Shown here: positions 8,881-18,276 of the stretch, one piece after another
How positions within the stretch are numbered: the stretch's first letter is position 1
Layout of the letters: each line of letters begins with the position of its first letter
Assembly: GCA_022843805.1 (NCBI GenBank)
Contig: JALHMY010000021.1
Coordinates: 44,407 to 108,406, forward strand
Direction: 5' to 3'
Length of the DNA stretch: 64,000 bases
Origin: Fuerstiella sp.
GTDB taxonomy: Bacteria; Planctomycetota; Planctomycetia; Planctomycetales; Planctomycetaceae
Position numbers and translations under genes: made by a program
The notes under the pieces: generated by a model
The model's input: the letters and a program-made list of their open reading frames with translations, nothing else
Told to the model about the DNA's origin: nothing
Databases searched by the model: none

Positions 8881-10207
8881 CAGTTGCCTCGCTGTCTCGG
8901 ACCAGCTGCCGGTAATGGTCTGATGCCACTGCGGCTTCCTGCAAATCTCCGGAGGCCCGACAGGCGGCCGCCAGATAGAACCATGAGCGGGCGTCCTGAG
9001 GCAGAGCATTCACCGCTCGTGCCAGCAGTTCTTTTGCCTGAGTCAGTGAGTTGCTGCGATAGGCTTCAATGCCGGCTTCTCGAACGGCCATGCTGTCGTA
9101 TTCCCGGCTGAGCGGATTCTGTGCTGAGGGGTCAGTCAGTGACGCCAGCTTTTTGAAGATTCGGGAAGTGGGACGGAGTCGAACAGCGTGTAACCAGGCC
9201 TCCGCCGCTTCCCTGGGTTTTTCATTCAGAACGTACGCATCTCCCCGGCGTTCCAGAGTTTCGGGAATCAGGCCGGCTCGTTTGGTGAGTTCATCAAGCA
9301 GCTGACCGGCGGCATTCGGGTCACGCTGTCGCAGATGCAGATCGACCAGAAAGACAGCGGTCTGCAGATCCCATTCGGCCAGCAGCGACTCCTGCAGGCG
9401 ACGGATGGCTTCCGGGACCTTGCCGGCAGCCGCCAGCTGAGCACTCTGTGCCCGTTCCTTAACAATTCCGAATTCTGTTCGCAGCAGGCCGAGAAACTCG
9501 ATCGTGCTGTCAACGAAGAAACGATCGACGGCACGTTCACACTGTTCTACCAGTTCATCGGCTTCGTTATCGTTATTGCGCGAGCGAGCAATCGATGCTT
9601 TGAGCAGAATCAATTTGAGCTCGCCGGGATAGGTGGCCATCAGGGGGCTTAGCACGGCCAGTGCTTCATCGAAACGATCTGTACGGGCAAAGAGTCGAGC
9701 CAGCTGAAACTGTCCCAGTGGAAAATCGCCGGTTTCCCGAAAGGTTCGTTCGGCTTCGACCGTGTTCTCTTCGCGCAGACAGCATCTTCCGGCGTGATAA
9801 AGGCACACCTGGGCCGACGGCCGCTGACCGGGCTTTGCAAGGCTGGCGGCCCGCCGGTATTCTTCAATGGCAAGGCGGATTTGCCCAAGCCGATCAAGGC
9901 AAATCCCATGATGCAGCGCCGCGTCAAACGACTGAGGCGTCTGTTCAATGATCATCCGAAAACAAAGTTCCGCCTCGGTAAAGTAACCAAGTGCCATATA
10001 TCGGTCGGCCAGAGTCTGCAGCGTCCCCGGCCTGTTCTTTTTCACTTCCTCCAGCATCGCCTGAATCTCCGTTCTGGTGACGGAGTCCAGTCGGGTGAAG
10101 TCCGGCACAGGGATCTCAGACTGACGCTGTGGCCAGGCGGCAAGAATCGTTATACCCAGCAGCTCTGCAGCGATGATGGCGATTAAAACACGTGTCAGAC
10201 GAGTCAT
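8852..10207 (-). CDS. Membrane-anchored TPR protein
   Basis: A 451-aa protein with one N-terminal membrane helix or uncleaved signal (VLIAIIAAELLGITILAA), then successive tetratricopeptide-like helix pairs over most of its length (for example YFTEAELCFRMIIEQTP and ALHHGICLDRLGQIRLAIEEY). It has no catalytic motif and probably acts as a periplasmic scaffold. Its ATG overlaps the stop of the upstream FG-GAP gene by four bases (ATGA at 10204-10207), so the two are translationally coupled and probably work together. The 3' end overlaps the convergent LRR gene. Confidence 0.85.
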   Translation of the reverse strand: MTRLTRVLIAIIAAELLGITILAAWPQRQSEIPVPDFTRLDSVTRTEIQAMLEEVKKNRPGTLQTLADRYMALGYFTEAELCFRMIIEQTPQSFDAALHHGICLDRLGQIRLAIEEYRRAASLAKPGQRPSAQVCLYHAGRCCLREENTVEAERTFRETGDFPLGQFQLARLFARTDRFDEALAVLSPLMATYPGELKLILLKASIARSRNNDNEADELVEQCERAVDRFFVDSTIEFLGLLRTEFGIVKERAQSAQLAAAGKVPEAIRRLQESLLAEWDLQTAVFLVDLHLRQRDPNAAGQLLDELTKRAGLIPETLERRGDAYVLNEKPREAAEAWLHAVRLRPTSRIFKKLASLTDPSAQNPLSREYDSMAVREAGIEAYRSNSLTQAKELLARAVNALPQDARSWFYLAAACRASGDLQEAAVASDHYRQLVRDSEATVSGDAKTLP

Positions 10208-11574
10208 CGTGCCTGCTCCCTGCCTGTGCCGCCGACCGATAACTGTTGAACTGAAGCTGGCTCACTGATCCATACCGTGATCCTTCCCTGTCGATCAAAC
10301 GGACTTCGCAGATGAAGTCCTCCGGCCACGATGTCATCGCGGCCATCGTTGTTGAGATCTCCGCAGCTCACCGTTACCAGATGGATGGGATCATTTGCCA
10401 GCTGCCAGGTGCGAAACTTTCTTTCACCCAGATTCTCGACCCAGACAATACTGGGGTTGTCCGGCTGTTCCCACTCGTTGGACATGCTGACGAGCACAAC
10501 ATCCTGGTCGCCGTCCCCGTCGAGATCACCGGGAGACGCCGCGTACGTTCCACCGAAGCTGGCGATTCGCTGAGTGCTGAAAGTCCAGTTCCCGGTATTC
10601 TCCAGCCAGAAGCAGCCATGATACTGCTGAGGATAAGCGTTCTGATCTTCCAGGTTGTCGCCACAGGGTAACAGCAAATCCGCGTCGCCATCTCCGTCCA
10701 GATCCGATTTAACGAGCCCCGCGATACCCAGATCAAAATTGTGCGACCGAAACAAAAGGTGCCGACGAAACTCGCCATTGCCGAGATTCTCCAGCCCATA
10801 CACTTCTTCTTCTTCCTGCGAGAATACGGTCACAATGTCCAGATCACCATCGGCATCGTAGTCCGACAGAGGCACATGGATGGCGCCCGGTCCCTCAGTG
10901 ATAAAGTGTTTGCGGAAATTTCCGTTTGCCAGATTTTCCAGCCAGAGGATTTCTCCGCGAGCGTATCCGAAGACGGCGACGGCCAGGTCTAAATCGCCAT
11001 CGCCATCCAGATCACCAGCCTGCACATCAGCCACTCGCCGAACATCATCCAGAATGATATGGCGAACGTATCCATCCTGAACACGCTGTGCCCAGACGAC
11101 GCTGCCCACAACTCCGTCATCCGGCCAGATATTTCCCAGAACCGCCACCACAATATCAGCGTTGCCATCACCGTCGAGGTCAGTCACTTCAGCATGAGCG
11201 GGTGCGATCAGATCGTCAATGATCACCTTCTCGGTATCCCACGTCCCGTCTTCCAGGTGCCGTTGCCAGACGACCGCATTCTTTACAACATCGCATGCCA
11301 GAATATCGCTGTTCCCATCCCCATCCACATCAGTAACCTGCACATTCGTTATCAGCGGCGGGTGCGTGAACGAAGGTCCCGGAGACGTCTTCTGGTACGT
11401 CAAACCAGATGCCGGAAACTTTGTACCTCCATGATACCCCTCGGGCAGCGACTTATTCTCGGACAGAGCTGCAAGGCCTCCGGCCATTGGCGGATACCGC
11501 GAGGCCAGAAACGGAATGGCGATGGCTGCTGCCAGCAACCCGATCCTCGACATTACGGAATCGAATCGATTCAT
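10204..11574 (-). CDS. FG-GAP/VCBS repeat exported protein
   Basis: About 456 aa from the chosen ATG at 11574. The N-terminus has a hydrophobic signal (IGLLAAAIAIPFLA), followed by six or more FG-GAP/VCBS blades with Ca2+-binding DxDGDGxxD loops (VDGDGNSDI, LDGDGNADI, LDGDGDLDL, YDADGDLDI and others). This predicts an extracellular integrin-alpha-like beta-propeller. The open frame extends to 11709, but that extension is Cys/His/Gln-rich and overlaps the divergent promoter region, so 11574 is preferred. Ligand unknown. It is coupled to the downstream TPR gene and divergent from the ASPIC/UnbV gene, which shares its domain types. Confidence 0.88.
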   Translation of the reverse strand: MNRFDSVMSRIGLLAAAIAIPFLASRYPPMAGGLAALSENKSLPEGYHGGTKFPASGLTYQKTSPGPSFTHPPLITNVQVTDVDGDGNSDILACDVVKNAVVWQRHLEDGTWDTEKVIIDDLIAPAHAEVTDLDGDGNADIVVAVLGNIWPDDGVVGSVVWAQRVQDGYVRHIILDDVRRVADVQAGDLDGDGDLDLAVAVFGYARGEILWLENLANGNFRKHFITEGPGAIHVPLSDYDADGDLDIVTVFSQEEEEVYGLENLGNGEFRRHLLFRSHNFDLGIAGLVKSDLDGDGDADLLLPCGDNLEDQNAYPQQYHGCFWLENTGNWTFSTQRIASFGGTYAASPGDLDGDGDQDVVLVSMSNEWEQPDNPSIVWVENLGERKFRTWQLANDPIHLVTVSCGDLNNDGRDDIVAGGLHLRSPFDRQGRITVWISEPASVQQLSVGGTGREQAR

Positions 11575-11734
11575 GGAAGCGCTCGCACAAAAATTGTCCT
11601 GCTGATGCTCGAAGCCGGGAGTAGCGTGAACCGTCTGATTCGAATAATCTCTCGGCTGACGACATTGTCGACAGTGATAGCAGTTATTGTCGAATGTCAA
11701 AACCAGCACGTCAATTCCTCAGGAACGCTGTCGA

Positions 11735-14700
11735 ATGTCTTCCCGCAGACGGTTAAAGGCAGAAGCGTCTGTCAGAAATACCGGCCGGATTCCGCGAAGG
11801 TGGATTGCTGTCGTTCTGGTGTTTGTTGTCCTGGCTGCTGTCGGTCTGATAACTGCTTTTGTTGGAACTGCTCAGCCACCGTCGGCTGATTTACTGAAGC
11901 AGGCACGGGAAGAGTTTCGCAAACAGAAATATTCGCTTTCTGAAAAAACCGCGGCTTCCATTCCTTCAGACAGTCCGGAATATCTGCCAGCGATGATCAT
12001 TGCAGGCGATTCTGCAGCTCGTCAGAAGAGGTTTGAAGAAGCGATTACATTCTATCAGCAGATACCGGAAGACAGCAGTACGCAGTCCCGTTCTGCTCTG
12101 CTGTCACTGGGTCTCGTCCATCGGGAGCTGGGTCACGCTGCGGAATCAGAAGAAGCTCTGCGGAAGCTTCTGGCTCGAGACCCAAAGAATCTGGAAGCGC
12201 ACAACGCGATGGCTCACCTGCTGGGCGTTTCCGGTCGCAGCTGGGAAGCGGTGCCCCACCTGCTGGAACCAGTGCGGCAGAGTCAGTTCAGTATACACCA
12301 TCTGTTATTGCTGGGCAGTTCGGCACCCATTGTTCAGGATCCCAAGTTTGTCGATCGCTGCATGAAGGCACGGCCTGAGAATCTGATACCGTTAATCGGA
12401 CATGCGCGGCATATTCTGTTTGAAGACAACCGCGTCGCAGAAGCACGAAGCATTCTCGAACGAGTCTTGAAGAATTCGCCCGAGCAGACTGAAGCTCAGG
12501 TTCGACTTGGATGGATCCTTCTGGAAGCCCCGTCGAAAGCCGACTTTCTGAACTGGCATCAGCAACTGGGCGATCGAGCGGATTCTCATCCGGAAATGTG
12601 GGTTCTTCGGGGAACGTGGGCTCAGAGAAATGATCAGCATCAGGAAGCGGTTCGATGTTTCGCGGAAGCATTGAGTCGTGATCCGGATCATCAGACAGCC
12701 TGCTTTCAGATGGGGCTGGAGCTGCAGCTGCTGAAAATGGATCAGCAGGCAGAACCATTCAGGAATCGCGGAGCCCTGCTGACGGAGTTTGGTGAAACCG
12801 TTGCGGGGATCCGTTCGAATGGCCCGACTCATTCCAGTGTTCGAAAAGCGGCGGAACTCGCCGAAAAGCTGGGGCGATTCCGGGAAGCCTGGGGCTGGAG
12901 CCGACTCGCTCAGGGGCCGAATCCGGAACAGGCATGGGCGACGGAGGTCACCCGTCGAGTGCAGCCTCATCTGACGACGCACACTGGAAAAACATCGCCC
13001 GAAGCGAATCCTTTAAAGGCCGTGCAGTTGCCTGCATTTCCGTTGCCGAAGTTTCCGATCGTCGGTGATCAACAGCAATTCAGCGATGCGGGGACTTCCA
13101 GCCAGTCTTCGACAGTGAATTCGACAGTTAAGCAGTCTGCCAAAGAGCCTTCGGGAATTGCGTTTCATGACGTCTCGGCGGAAGTCGGTTTGCAGTTTCG
13201 TTATTTCAATGGAGCTGAAGCTGCTGAGGCGACCGGGCGGATGTATGAGTTTACCGGAGGTGGCGCAGCGTCACTGGATTATGATGGTGATCACTGGCCC
13301 GACATCCTTTTGACTCAGGGAAGTTCGTGGCCACCGAATTCAGCAGCTTCCGAAAAGACTGATCAGCTTTACAGGAATCTGTCCGGGCAAAAAATGACAA
13401 ATGTGACTTCTGTCACGGGACTGCGCGAGCCAGGATTCAGTCAGGGTGTAACCGCCGGTGATTATAACCACGATGGTTTCGTCGATCTGTATGTTGCCAA
13501 TATTGGGCAGAATCGGTTTTTCAGAAACAATGGAGATGGAACTTTTAGTGATGTGACGACCGAGACAGACACTGGAGGTGACGGCAACTGGACGACAAGC
13601 TGTTTGCTTACTGATCTGAATGGGGATCGGCTGCCCGATCTCTACACCGTCGGCTATCTCGCCGGCGACGACGTTTTTACACGAGTCTGTCCGCAGGCAA
13701 ACGGTATTCAGGCGGGCTGCGGTCCGGAACATTTCTCGGGGTCGCCCGATCAGATTTTTTTGAATCAGGGCGATGGTCGATTCGAGGAGTCGAAAACCGC
13801 GTTTGCTGATCAATCGGTTGCTGGCAAGGGCATGGGAATTCTGGCGGCTGACCTGAGCGCTACAGGGCAGATCGATCTTTTTGTCGCCAACGACGCCATG
13901 GCCAACTTCTTCTACTCGATTGTGCCGCCGGTCGTGGCTGATTCCGCCATCGGTGGTGATATCCTGCTGTCCGAACACGCGCTGGCTTCCGGACTGGCGT
14001 TTGACTGGCAGGGCCGACCGCAAGCGGGCATGGGAGTTGCGGGCGGCGATGCCGACGGCGACGGGCTTGCTGATGTGTTTGTCACAAACTATTACCGCGA
14101 GGCGAATACACTTTATACACAGCGAGGCCCCGGACTGTTTGAAGACACCTCACGAACCTCCGGGCTCGCGGAATCGTCATATCTGATGCTGGGCTTTGGC
14201 ACTCAGTTCCTGGATGCTGACCTGGATGGCTGGAACGATCTGGTTGTCGCGAATGGCCATGTACATAACCTGACCGCGGCCGGCATCCCCTGGCAGATGC
14301 GCCCTCAGTTTTATCATAATCAGGGACATGGTAACTACGTTGAGCGAAAAGACGCTGGTGACTATTTCGCACAGGAGAATCTTGGACGAGGGCTTGCCCG
14401 ACTGGACTGGAACCGTGATCATCGCAACGACTTCATTGTGTCCAGCCTGTACAACAATGCGGCATTGGTGGAGAATCAAACGGCCGCTGCCGGAAATTCG
14501 ATAACGGTTTCGCTCCGAGGTACTTCCTGCAGTCGTGACGCGATCGGAGCGGTGATTCGGATCGTTGCCGACGACCGAAGCTGGGTCCATCAGTTATTCG
14601 CGGGTGATGGTTATCAGGCATGCAATGAGAGGAAGCTGGTGATTGGCCTGGGTTCATCTCGTCAGGCGGATGAGCTTCAGATCCGCTGGCCGGACGGTCA

Positions 14701-14809
14701 GGTGCAGACATTCAGCAGCATCGCAGCGGGCAGTGACATCATGCTGATCCAGGGCCGCCGATCATACTATCACTGCGACCCGGAATCGCGCAGCGATGCA
14801 CAAAGATAA
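11735..14809 (+). CDS. TPR, FG-GAP and ASPIC/UnbV protein (CRTAC1-like)
   Basis: A protein of about 1024 aa from ATG 11735, which has AGGAA at 11721-11725; the frame opens at 11687. A basic cytoplasmic N-terminus and one membrane helix (WIAVVLVFVVLAAVGLITAF) precede TPR-like repeats to about residue 400. A linker is followed by FG-GAP blades with DxDGD-type loops (LDYDGDHWPD, YNHDGFVDLY, LNGDRLPDLY, ADGDGLADVF, LDGWNDLVV) and a C-terminal ASPIC/UnbV domain (AIGAVIR, WVHQLFAGDGYQ, IRWPDG). This is the CRTAC1-like architecture common in planctomycetes. It is probably anchored with the domains outside the cytoplasm, where it may bind Ca2+ and protein or polysaccharide. It faces the FG-GAP/TPR pair across about 160 bp. 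Confidence 0.9.
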   Translation: MSSRRRLKAEASVRNTGRIPRRWIAVVLVFVVLAAVGLITAFVGTAQPPSADLLKQAREEFRKQKYSLSEKTAASIPSDSPEYLPAMIIAGDSAARQKRFEEAITFYQQIPEDSSTQSRSALLSLGLVHRELGHAAESEEALRKLLARDPKNLEAHNAMAHLLGVSGRSWEAVPHLLEPVRQSQFSIHHLLLLGSSAPIVQDPKFVDRCMKARPENLIPLIGHARHILFEDNRVAEARSILERVLKNSPEQTEAQVRLGWILLEAPSKADFLNWHQQLGDRADSHPEMWVLRGTWAQRNDQHQEAVRCFAEALSRDPDHQTACFQMGLELQLLKMDQQAEPFRNRGALLTEFGETVAGIRSNGPTHSSVRKAAELAEKLGRFREAWGWSRLAQGPNPEQAWATEVTRRVQPHLTTHTGKTSPEANPLKAVQLPAFPLPKFPIVGDQQQFSDAGTSSQSSTVNSTVKQSAKEPSGIAFHDVSAEVGLQFRYFNGAEAAEATGRMYEFTGGGAASLDYDGDHWPDILLTQGSSWPPNSAASEKTDQLYRNLSGQKMTNVTSVTGLREPGFSQGVTAGDYNHDGFVDLYVANIGQNRFFRNNGDGTFSDVTTETDTGGDGNWTTSCLLTDLNGDRLPDLYTVGYLAGDDVFTRVCPQANGIQAGCGPEHFSGSPDQIFLNQGDGRFEESKTAFADQSVAGKGMGILAADLSATGQIDLFVANDAMANFFYSIVPPVVADSAIGGDILLSEHALASGLAFDWQGRPQAGMGVAGGDADGDGLADVFVTNYYREANTLYTQRGPGLFEDTSRTSGLAESSYLMLGFGTQFLDADLDGWNDLVVANGHVHNLTAAGIPWQMRPQFYHNQGHGNYVERKDAGDYFAQENLGRGLARLDWNRDHRNDFIVSSLYNNAALVENQTAAAGNSITVSLRGTSCSRDAIGAVIRIVADDRSWVHQLFAGDGYQACNERKLVIGLGSSRQADELQIRWPDGQVQTFSSIAAGSDIMLIQGRRSYYHCDPESRSDAQR

Positions 14810-14985
14810 AAACGCCCGCACCATGCGCGTATCTTTCTGCGGAAAGTCTAAGATATTTTCGAATGCGGCAACAGAAAGGTCTGGGGCATGCGATCAACGC
14901 CAACAACATTGTGCCGGGCGACACATTCACTGCTGCCGGATTTTATCGCCAGGACGAAGACAGGAAATGGTTTGGAGAAAAGGGG

Positions 14986-16032
14986 TCAATTGTAGGCACG
15001 AAAGCTCATCTTCACCGCGCCGGTGGCGACGTCAAAAGCTTCGACATAGATGACGCGCGAACTCACACCGAACACCACCACCTGTTTGCCGTCTTCAGAA
15101 AATTCGACATTTCCCCAGTGGTCCGTCTTGTCGCCGAGAACTAACTCGCCGTCCACCAGCTGTCGGCTAACCCAGGCACATTGTGTATCCGTTCCCTCTT
15201 TCGGCTCGCGCCAAATCGCCAGATCGTAAGTTGCAGATTCCTTCGGCGGGACCACATGAGCCACTGCAACGCCGCTGTCCTCCGCAAATGCAACATACAC
15301 GCAGTAAGTGCTGCGACGTCGCCGCGACAACGGCAATTGCCGTTCGTGGCGAGGATGATCGACGACGTATAGGGTGATCCCGCCTGTTTGTTCAGGACTA
15401 TCAGCCAAAGTGATATTCACCCATGGCTGCTTCCAAAACTGCACATCTTCTGCGAAGCTAAATACGTCAGCGGGAGGGGATGCGATTCCCGGCGTGGCCC
15501 ACACCGGAAAATCCCATGTGACAGTCACGGGTTTGTCAGCGGACCTGACATCAATGTCTGATTGAAATGAAATGGTATTCAGGCGACTGATCCACGCCCT
15601 GGGGACCGACACCCGCAACCGGGACTCTATGTTTCCTGCGAATCGATGTATTTCCGCCTTTAACGTCTCTCGATAGTCAGGCATTTCCGACCGGAGATAG
15701 AATGCTGCTTTTACCCGCCGCCACGCGGCCGCCAGCGCCACTTCGTCATCGCTATTCAGCACCATCCTGCTGAAATTGTCATCATCCGAGAGATCGTCCG
15801 GTTCCGCTCTCTTGAACAATTGCTCTGCAGCGAGGGAGATTTGCGTGCTCGATTGACTCTGGAGCGCTTTCTTATACTCAACGATTTCGCCGCCGGTGTC
15901 TGCCGCCGGTAGCGAGGGGGAAAATAGCAGGAGGCTGACTCCCAGGCGACTGAGCAGTTGCGTAACGCTAATGACATGCGCAACAGCTACACCATGAGAA
16001 CTTGAGTCGACTGAATTCGAAAATGCCACCAT
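14986..16032 (-). CDS. Hypothetical exported protein
   Basis: I do not recognise the family. About 348 aa from ATG 16032, chosen because GGAG lies six bases upstream and a signal-like segment follows (LLSRLGVSLLLFSPSLPAAD). The middle part is helical and charged. The C-terminal third looks beta-rich, with a WD/NHL-blade-like stretch (HWGNVEFSEDGKQVVVFG, then a VATGAV turn). The short string GVAVAHV occurs twice, at the N-terminus and near residue 260. The frame continues upstream to 16143 through a low-complexity repeat that is unlikely to be translated. It lies next to an RHS fragment and the ATPase/TOPRIM pair, so it is probably part of the same accessory patch. Confidence 0.6.
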   Translation of the reverse strand: MVAFSNSVDSSSHGVAVAHVISVTQLLSRLGVSLLLFSPSLPAADTGGEIVEYKKALQSQSSTQISLAAEQLFKRAEPDDLSDDDNFSRMVLNSDDEVALAAAWRRVKAAFYLRSEMPDYRETLKAEIHRFAGNIESRLRVSVPRAWISRLNTISFQSDIDVRSADKPVTVTWDFPVWATPGIASPPADVFSFAEDVQFWKQPWVNITLADSPEQTGGITLYVVDHPRHERQLPLSRRRRSTYCVYVAFAEDSGVAVAHVVPPKESATYDLAIWREPKEGTDTQCAWVSRQLVDGELVLGDKTDHWGNVEFSEDGKQVVVFGVSSRVIYVEAFDVATGAVKMSFRAYN

Positions 16033-16052
16033 GTCACGCTCCGGGACTGAAA

Positions 16053-16394
16053 TCAGTCCGTGAATTTCCATCGACACCTCCGGCCGCTGGTTGCGCCCAC
16101 GTCCTTCGCGCCCACGTCCTTCGCGCCCACGTCGCAGCAACATCGGAAATCAGCCCGGAAGGATCGCTTTTCGCGACGGGTAGAGTTGTCCGAATACAAA
16201 TAATAAACCAGATGCTCGAAGCCATCAAATGGGTCGGTCGAGCTCCACTTGCCGCAATCAGGTTCACAGATTCCGGACCTGAAGTACCAAAAGTCGGTTT
16301 CCGGATCGTAGTAGTCGCCCCACACTCCGAACTGGCCGAACGGCATTGCGGTCGTTCCACCGACACCAATCACTCGCCACACCAGCCCATTCAC
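16053..16394 (-). pseudogene. RHS-repeat core fragment (decayed)
   Basis: The minus-strand reading contains YYDPETDFWYF, EPDCGKWSSTDP and LVYYLYSDN in order. This matches the end of the RHS-repeat-associated core (YDPETGLYYLRARYYDPxxGRWxSxDP...NLYxYxxNNP). No long RHS repeat region precedes it, and the frame runs into a 15-bp tandem repeat, so it is a remnant rather than an intact toxin or wall protein. RHS genes are frequent hosts of recombination, and the fragment marks this patch as rearranged. Confidence 0.6.
16093..16133. repeat. 15-bp tandem repeat, about 2.7 copies
   Basis: The unit GCGCCCACGTCCTTC repeats at 16093 and 16108, with a partial third copy at 16123-16133. On the minus strand it reads as GAKDV/DVGAK repeats at the end of the RHS fragment. 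A simple slippage-type repeat near the breakpoint. Confidence 0.85.
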
Positions 16395-16601
16395 CCCAGA
16401 ATTACCAAAAATCGTTGATCACTGATCTTGACATTTTTCACGCCACTGTCGACATACAAACCCTGTCGCGCACCCCATTGCGAAATGGCTGAAATACCGA
16501 ACTTTTGAGAATCCTGAATCCAGTTAGAATATGCCAGCAGCCCAGGACCATTGCGATTTGCTGCGGCACGATGCCTGATCAATGAATTAGAAACCCAAAC
16601 A

Positions 16602-17714
16602 ATGATCACTCGAATTTATGCCAACAACTTTCGCTGCCTTGTGGCCTTCGAAGCCAGGTTCGATTCTTTCGGAGTACTTTGCGGGCCAAATGGTTCAGGC
16701 AAGAGCTCTGTGTTCGATGTGGTTAAGTTGATTCGCGACCTCGGAACTTCCGAAGCCGTCCTGGGTGGCGATGGACCGAACGATGTCAGGGAGCTGGAGT
16801 TCACCAGGTGGCTCAACAGCACAATTCAGGAATTTGAAATCACGGTGCAGGCTGCCGGGCGGGTATTCGAATATAAGCTACACATCGAGCAGGCACACGA
16901 CGATGTCAAGCCCCGAATCGTGAAGGAGAATGCCACGTGTAACGGTAGAAGTCTGTTTTCTCGCGATCCTGACGGTGTAACATTTACGAAGACGAACGGA
17001 ACAAACGCCAGTTTTCCTCTTGATTGGCGGCAAGCGGCCCTTGGTGCGATTCAGCCTCACGGAGCCCTGAGCGATTTGCAGATTCTGCAGGAGACGCTGT
17101 CAAAGGTTCTGATCGTACGCCCCAGCCCTCGAAGTATGGAAAGGGAGAGCCGGTCGGAGTCACGTCAACCAGTGCTCTCAATGAACAATCTGCTGTCGTG
17201 GTATCGCAGTCTGTCACAGGAACAGGAATGGACCGATGCTCTTCGCGAGTCCCTGAAAGAAGTTTGGCCGGATTTTATTTCGTTTCGCCAGGAAGACACC
17301 GGCATAAACGCAAAAACACTGCAGTTGAGATTTGATACCGATCACGGTCGCGACGCAGGACTCTTCCGCTTTCATCAGCTTTCAGACGGCGAGAAGGCAT
17401 TGCTCTCCTTGTACATGATTCGGACAGCAGTGGAAACGAGTAAGGCGAACATAGTCTTCATTGATGAACCAGACAACTACGTCGGTTTGCCCGAATTGCA
17501 GCCGTGGGTCCTGGCAATGCGTGAGCTGCTGGATTCCGAACATCAGGCAATTCTGATTTCCCATCACCCAGAGATTCTGGGAAGTGCTGATGTTGAAAGC
17601 GGAAGCTATCTATGGCGTGACAATCATACTTCACCTACTCGAATTGGCCCGTTAAAAGTGCCGGAAGGACTTTCCGTCGGTGAAGCCATCGCCCGGGGGT
17701 GGATCAATGGCTAG
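16602..17714 (+). CDS. AAA/ABC-type ATPase of a putative two-gene defence module
   Basis: A 370-aa soluble ATPase of the AAA_15/AAA_21 (OLD/RecF-like) type. It has Walker A GPNGSGKSS at residues 28-36, an ABC-type signature LSDGEKALL at 260-268, Walker B IVFIDEP at 284-290 and an H-loop ISHH at 319-322. The insert between Walker A and the signature is short and has no zinc hook or long coiled coil, so an SbcC/Rad50 or SMC role is unlikely. The start at 16602 (MITRIYANNFRC) fits the usual beginning of these ATPases; the frame opens at 16551. Its stop overlaps the next gene by eight bases, so the two proteins are probably made together. Similar ATPase/TOPRIM pairs act in phage defence (PARIS, OLD-like systems); that role is inferred here. 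Confidence 0.85.
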   Translation: MITRIYANNFRCLVAFEARFDSFGVLCGPNGSGKSSVFDVVKLIRDLGTSEAVLGGDGPNDVRELEFTRWLNSTIQEFEITVQAAGRVFEYKLHIEQAHDDVKPRIVKENATCNGRSLFSRDPDGVTFTKTNGTNASFPLDWRQAALGAIQPHGALSDLQILQETLSKVLIVRPSPRSMERESRSESRQPVLSMNNLLSWYRSLSQEQEWTDALRESLKEVWPDFISFRQEDTGINAKTLQLRFDTDHGRDAGLFRFHQLSDGEKALLSLYMIRTAVETSKANIVFIDEPDNYVGLPELQPWVLAMRELLDSEHQAILISHHPEILGSADVESGSYLWRDNHTSPTRIGPLKVPEGLSVGEAIARGWING

Positions 17715-18276
17715 TCGCACCGAAATTATCTGTCTTCACGAAGGAGAAAAAGGTCGAAGCATCGATCCCGTTTTCATCAATCGTCTGATTCGAAGCTTGA
17801 AGCCTTCGTGGATTCGGCAGAGTAGCAGCAACATGATCCGTTTTTTTCCTAAAGGGGGCAGAAAGACTCTGATCGCAGCAATGCCTGCAGCCCTGAAGGA
17901 ATGCCTGGCGCAGGGGGCGCAGGTGAGCCTGATGGTCTGGGCAGACATGGATCACGACATGGCAGACGGGAACGAACTGCGAGCCGAATTTTGGAACCAT
18001 GCTCAGCTTGATGGGATTACTAAGGATCAGTTTGACCAGGTCGTCTTCATCTTTGCCAAAGACCGCCTTGAAAACTGGATTGAGTACTTGAACGAAGGAT
18101 CGACAGATGAGAGCAAAGAAGGGCCTCGCGTCAAAGATAACCGGTTAGTCAGAGACGCAGCAGAAAAGCTTGCCAAACGATGCCAACAAATGCAATCGGA
18201 TCCTCCTCTGCCCTCATCACTGCAGTGGTCGTGCCGCAACTGGCGGAAGTTGGTTGACCGCATGAGGAATACCTAA
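17707..18276 (+). CDS. TOPRIM-like partner of the ATPase
   Basis: A 189-aa protein with no family name I can assign. Two acidic motifs fit a TOPRIM fold: HEGEKGRSID (E12 as motif 1) and VWADMDHD (D80 and D82 as the DxD motif), with FAKDRLENWIEY (E122) after them. Glycine- and lysine-containing FFPKGGRKTL at 47-56 lies between. TOPRIM domains of this type are nucleases in OLD/Gabija and PARIS-like systems, where an ATPase senses infection. The length is well below PARIS AriB (DUF4435), so it is not simply that system. ATG 17707 overlaps the ATPase stop by eight bases. Nuclease activity is inferred from the spacing of the acidic residues only. Confidence 0.6.
   Translation: MASRTEIICLHEGEKGRSIDPVFINRLIRSLKPSWIRQSSSNMIRFFPKGGRKTLIAAMPAALKECLAQGAQVSLMVWADMDHDMADGNELRAEFWNHAQLDGITKDQFDQVVFIFAKDRLENWIEYLNEGSTDESKEGPRVKDNRLVRDAAEKLAKRCQQMQSDPPLPSSLQWSCRNWRKLVDRMRNT

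Noticed and set aside
14863..15144. Small plus-strand frame starting MRQQKGLGH
   Set aside because: Most of it is antisense to the hypothetical exported protein; no family match or ribosome site.
16602..18276. Naming the ATPase/TOPRIM pair as PARIS
   Set aside because: The second protein is far shorter than AriB and I cannot confirm DUF4435; only the general architecture agrees.
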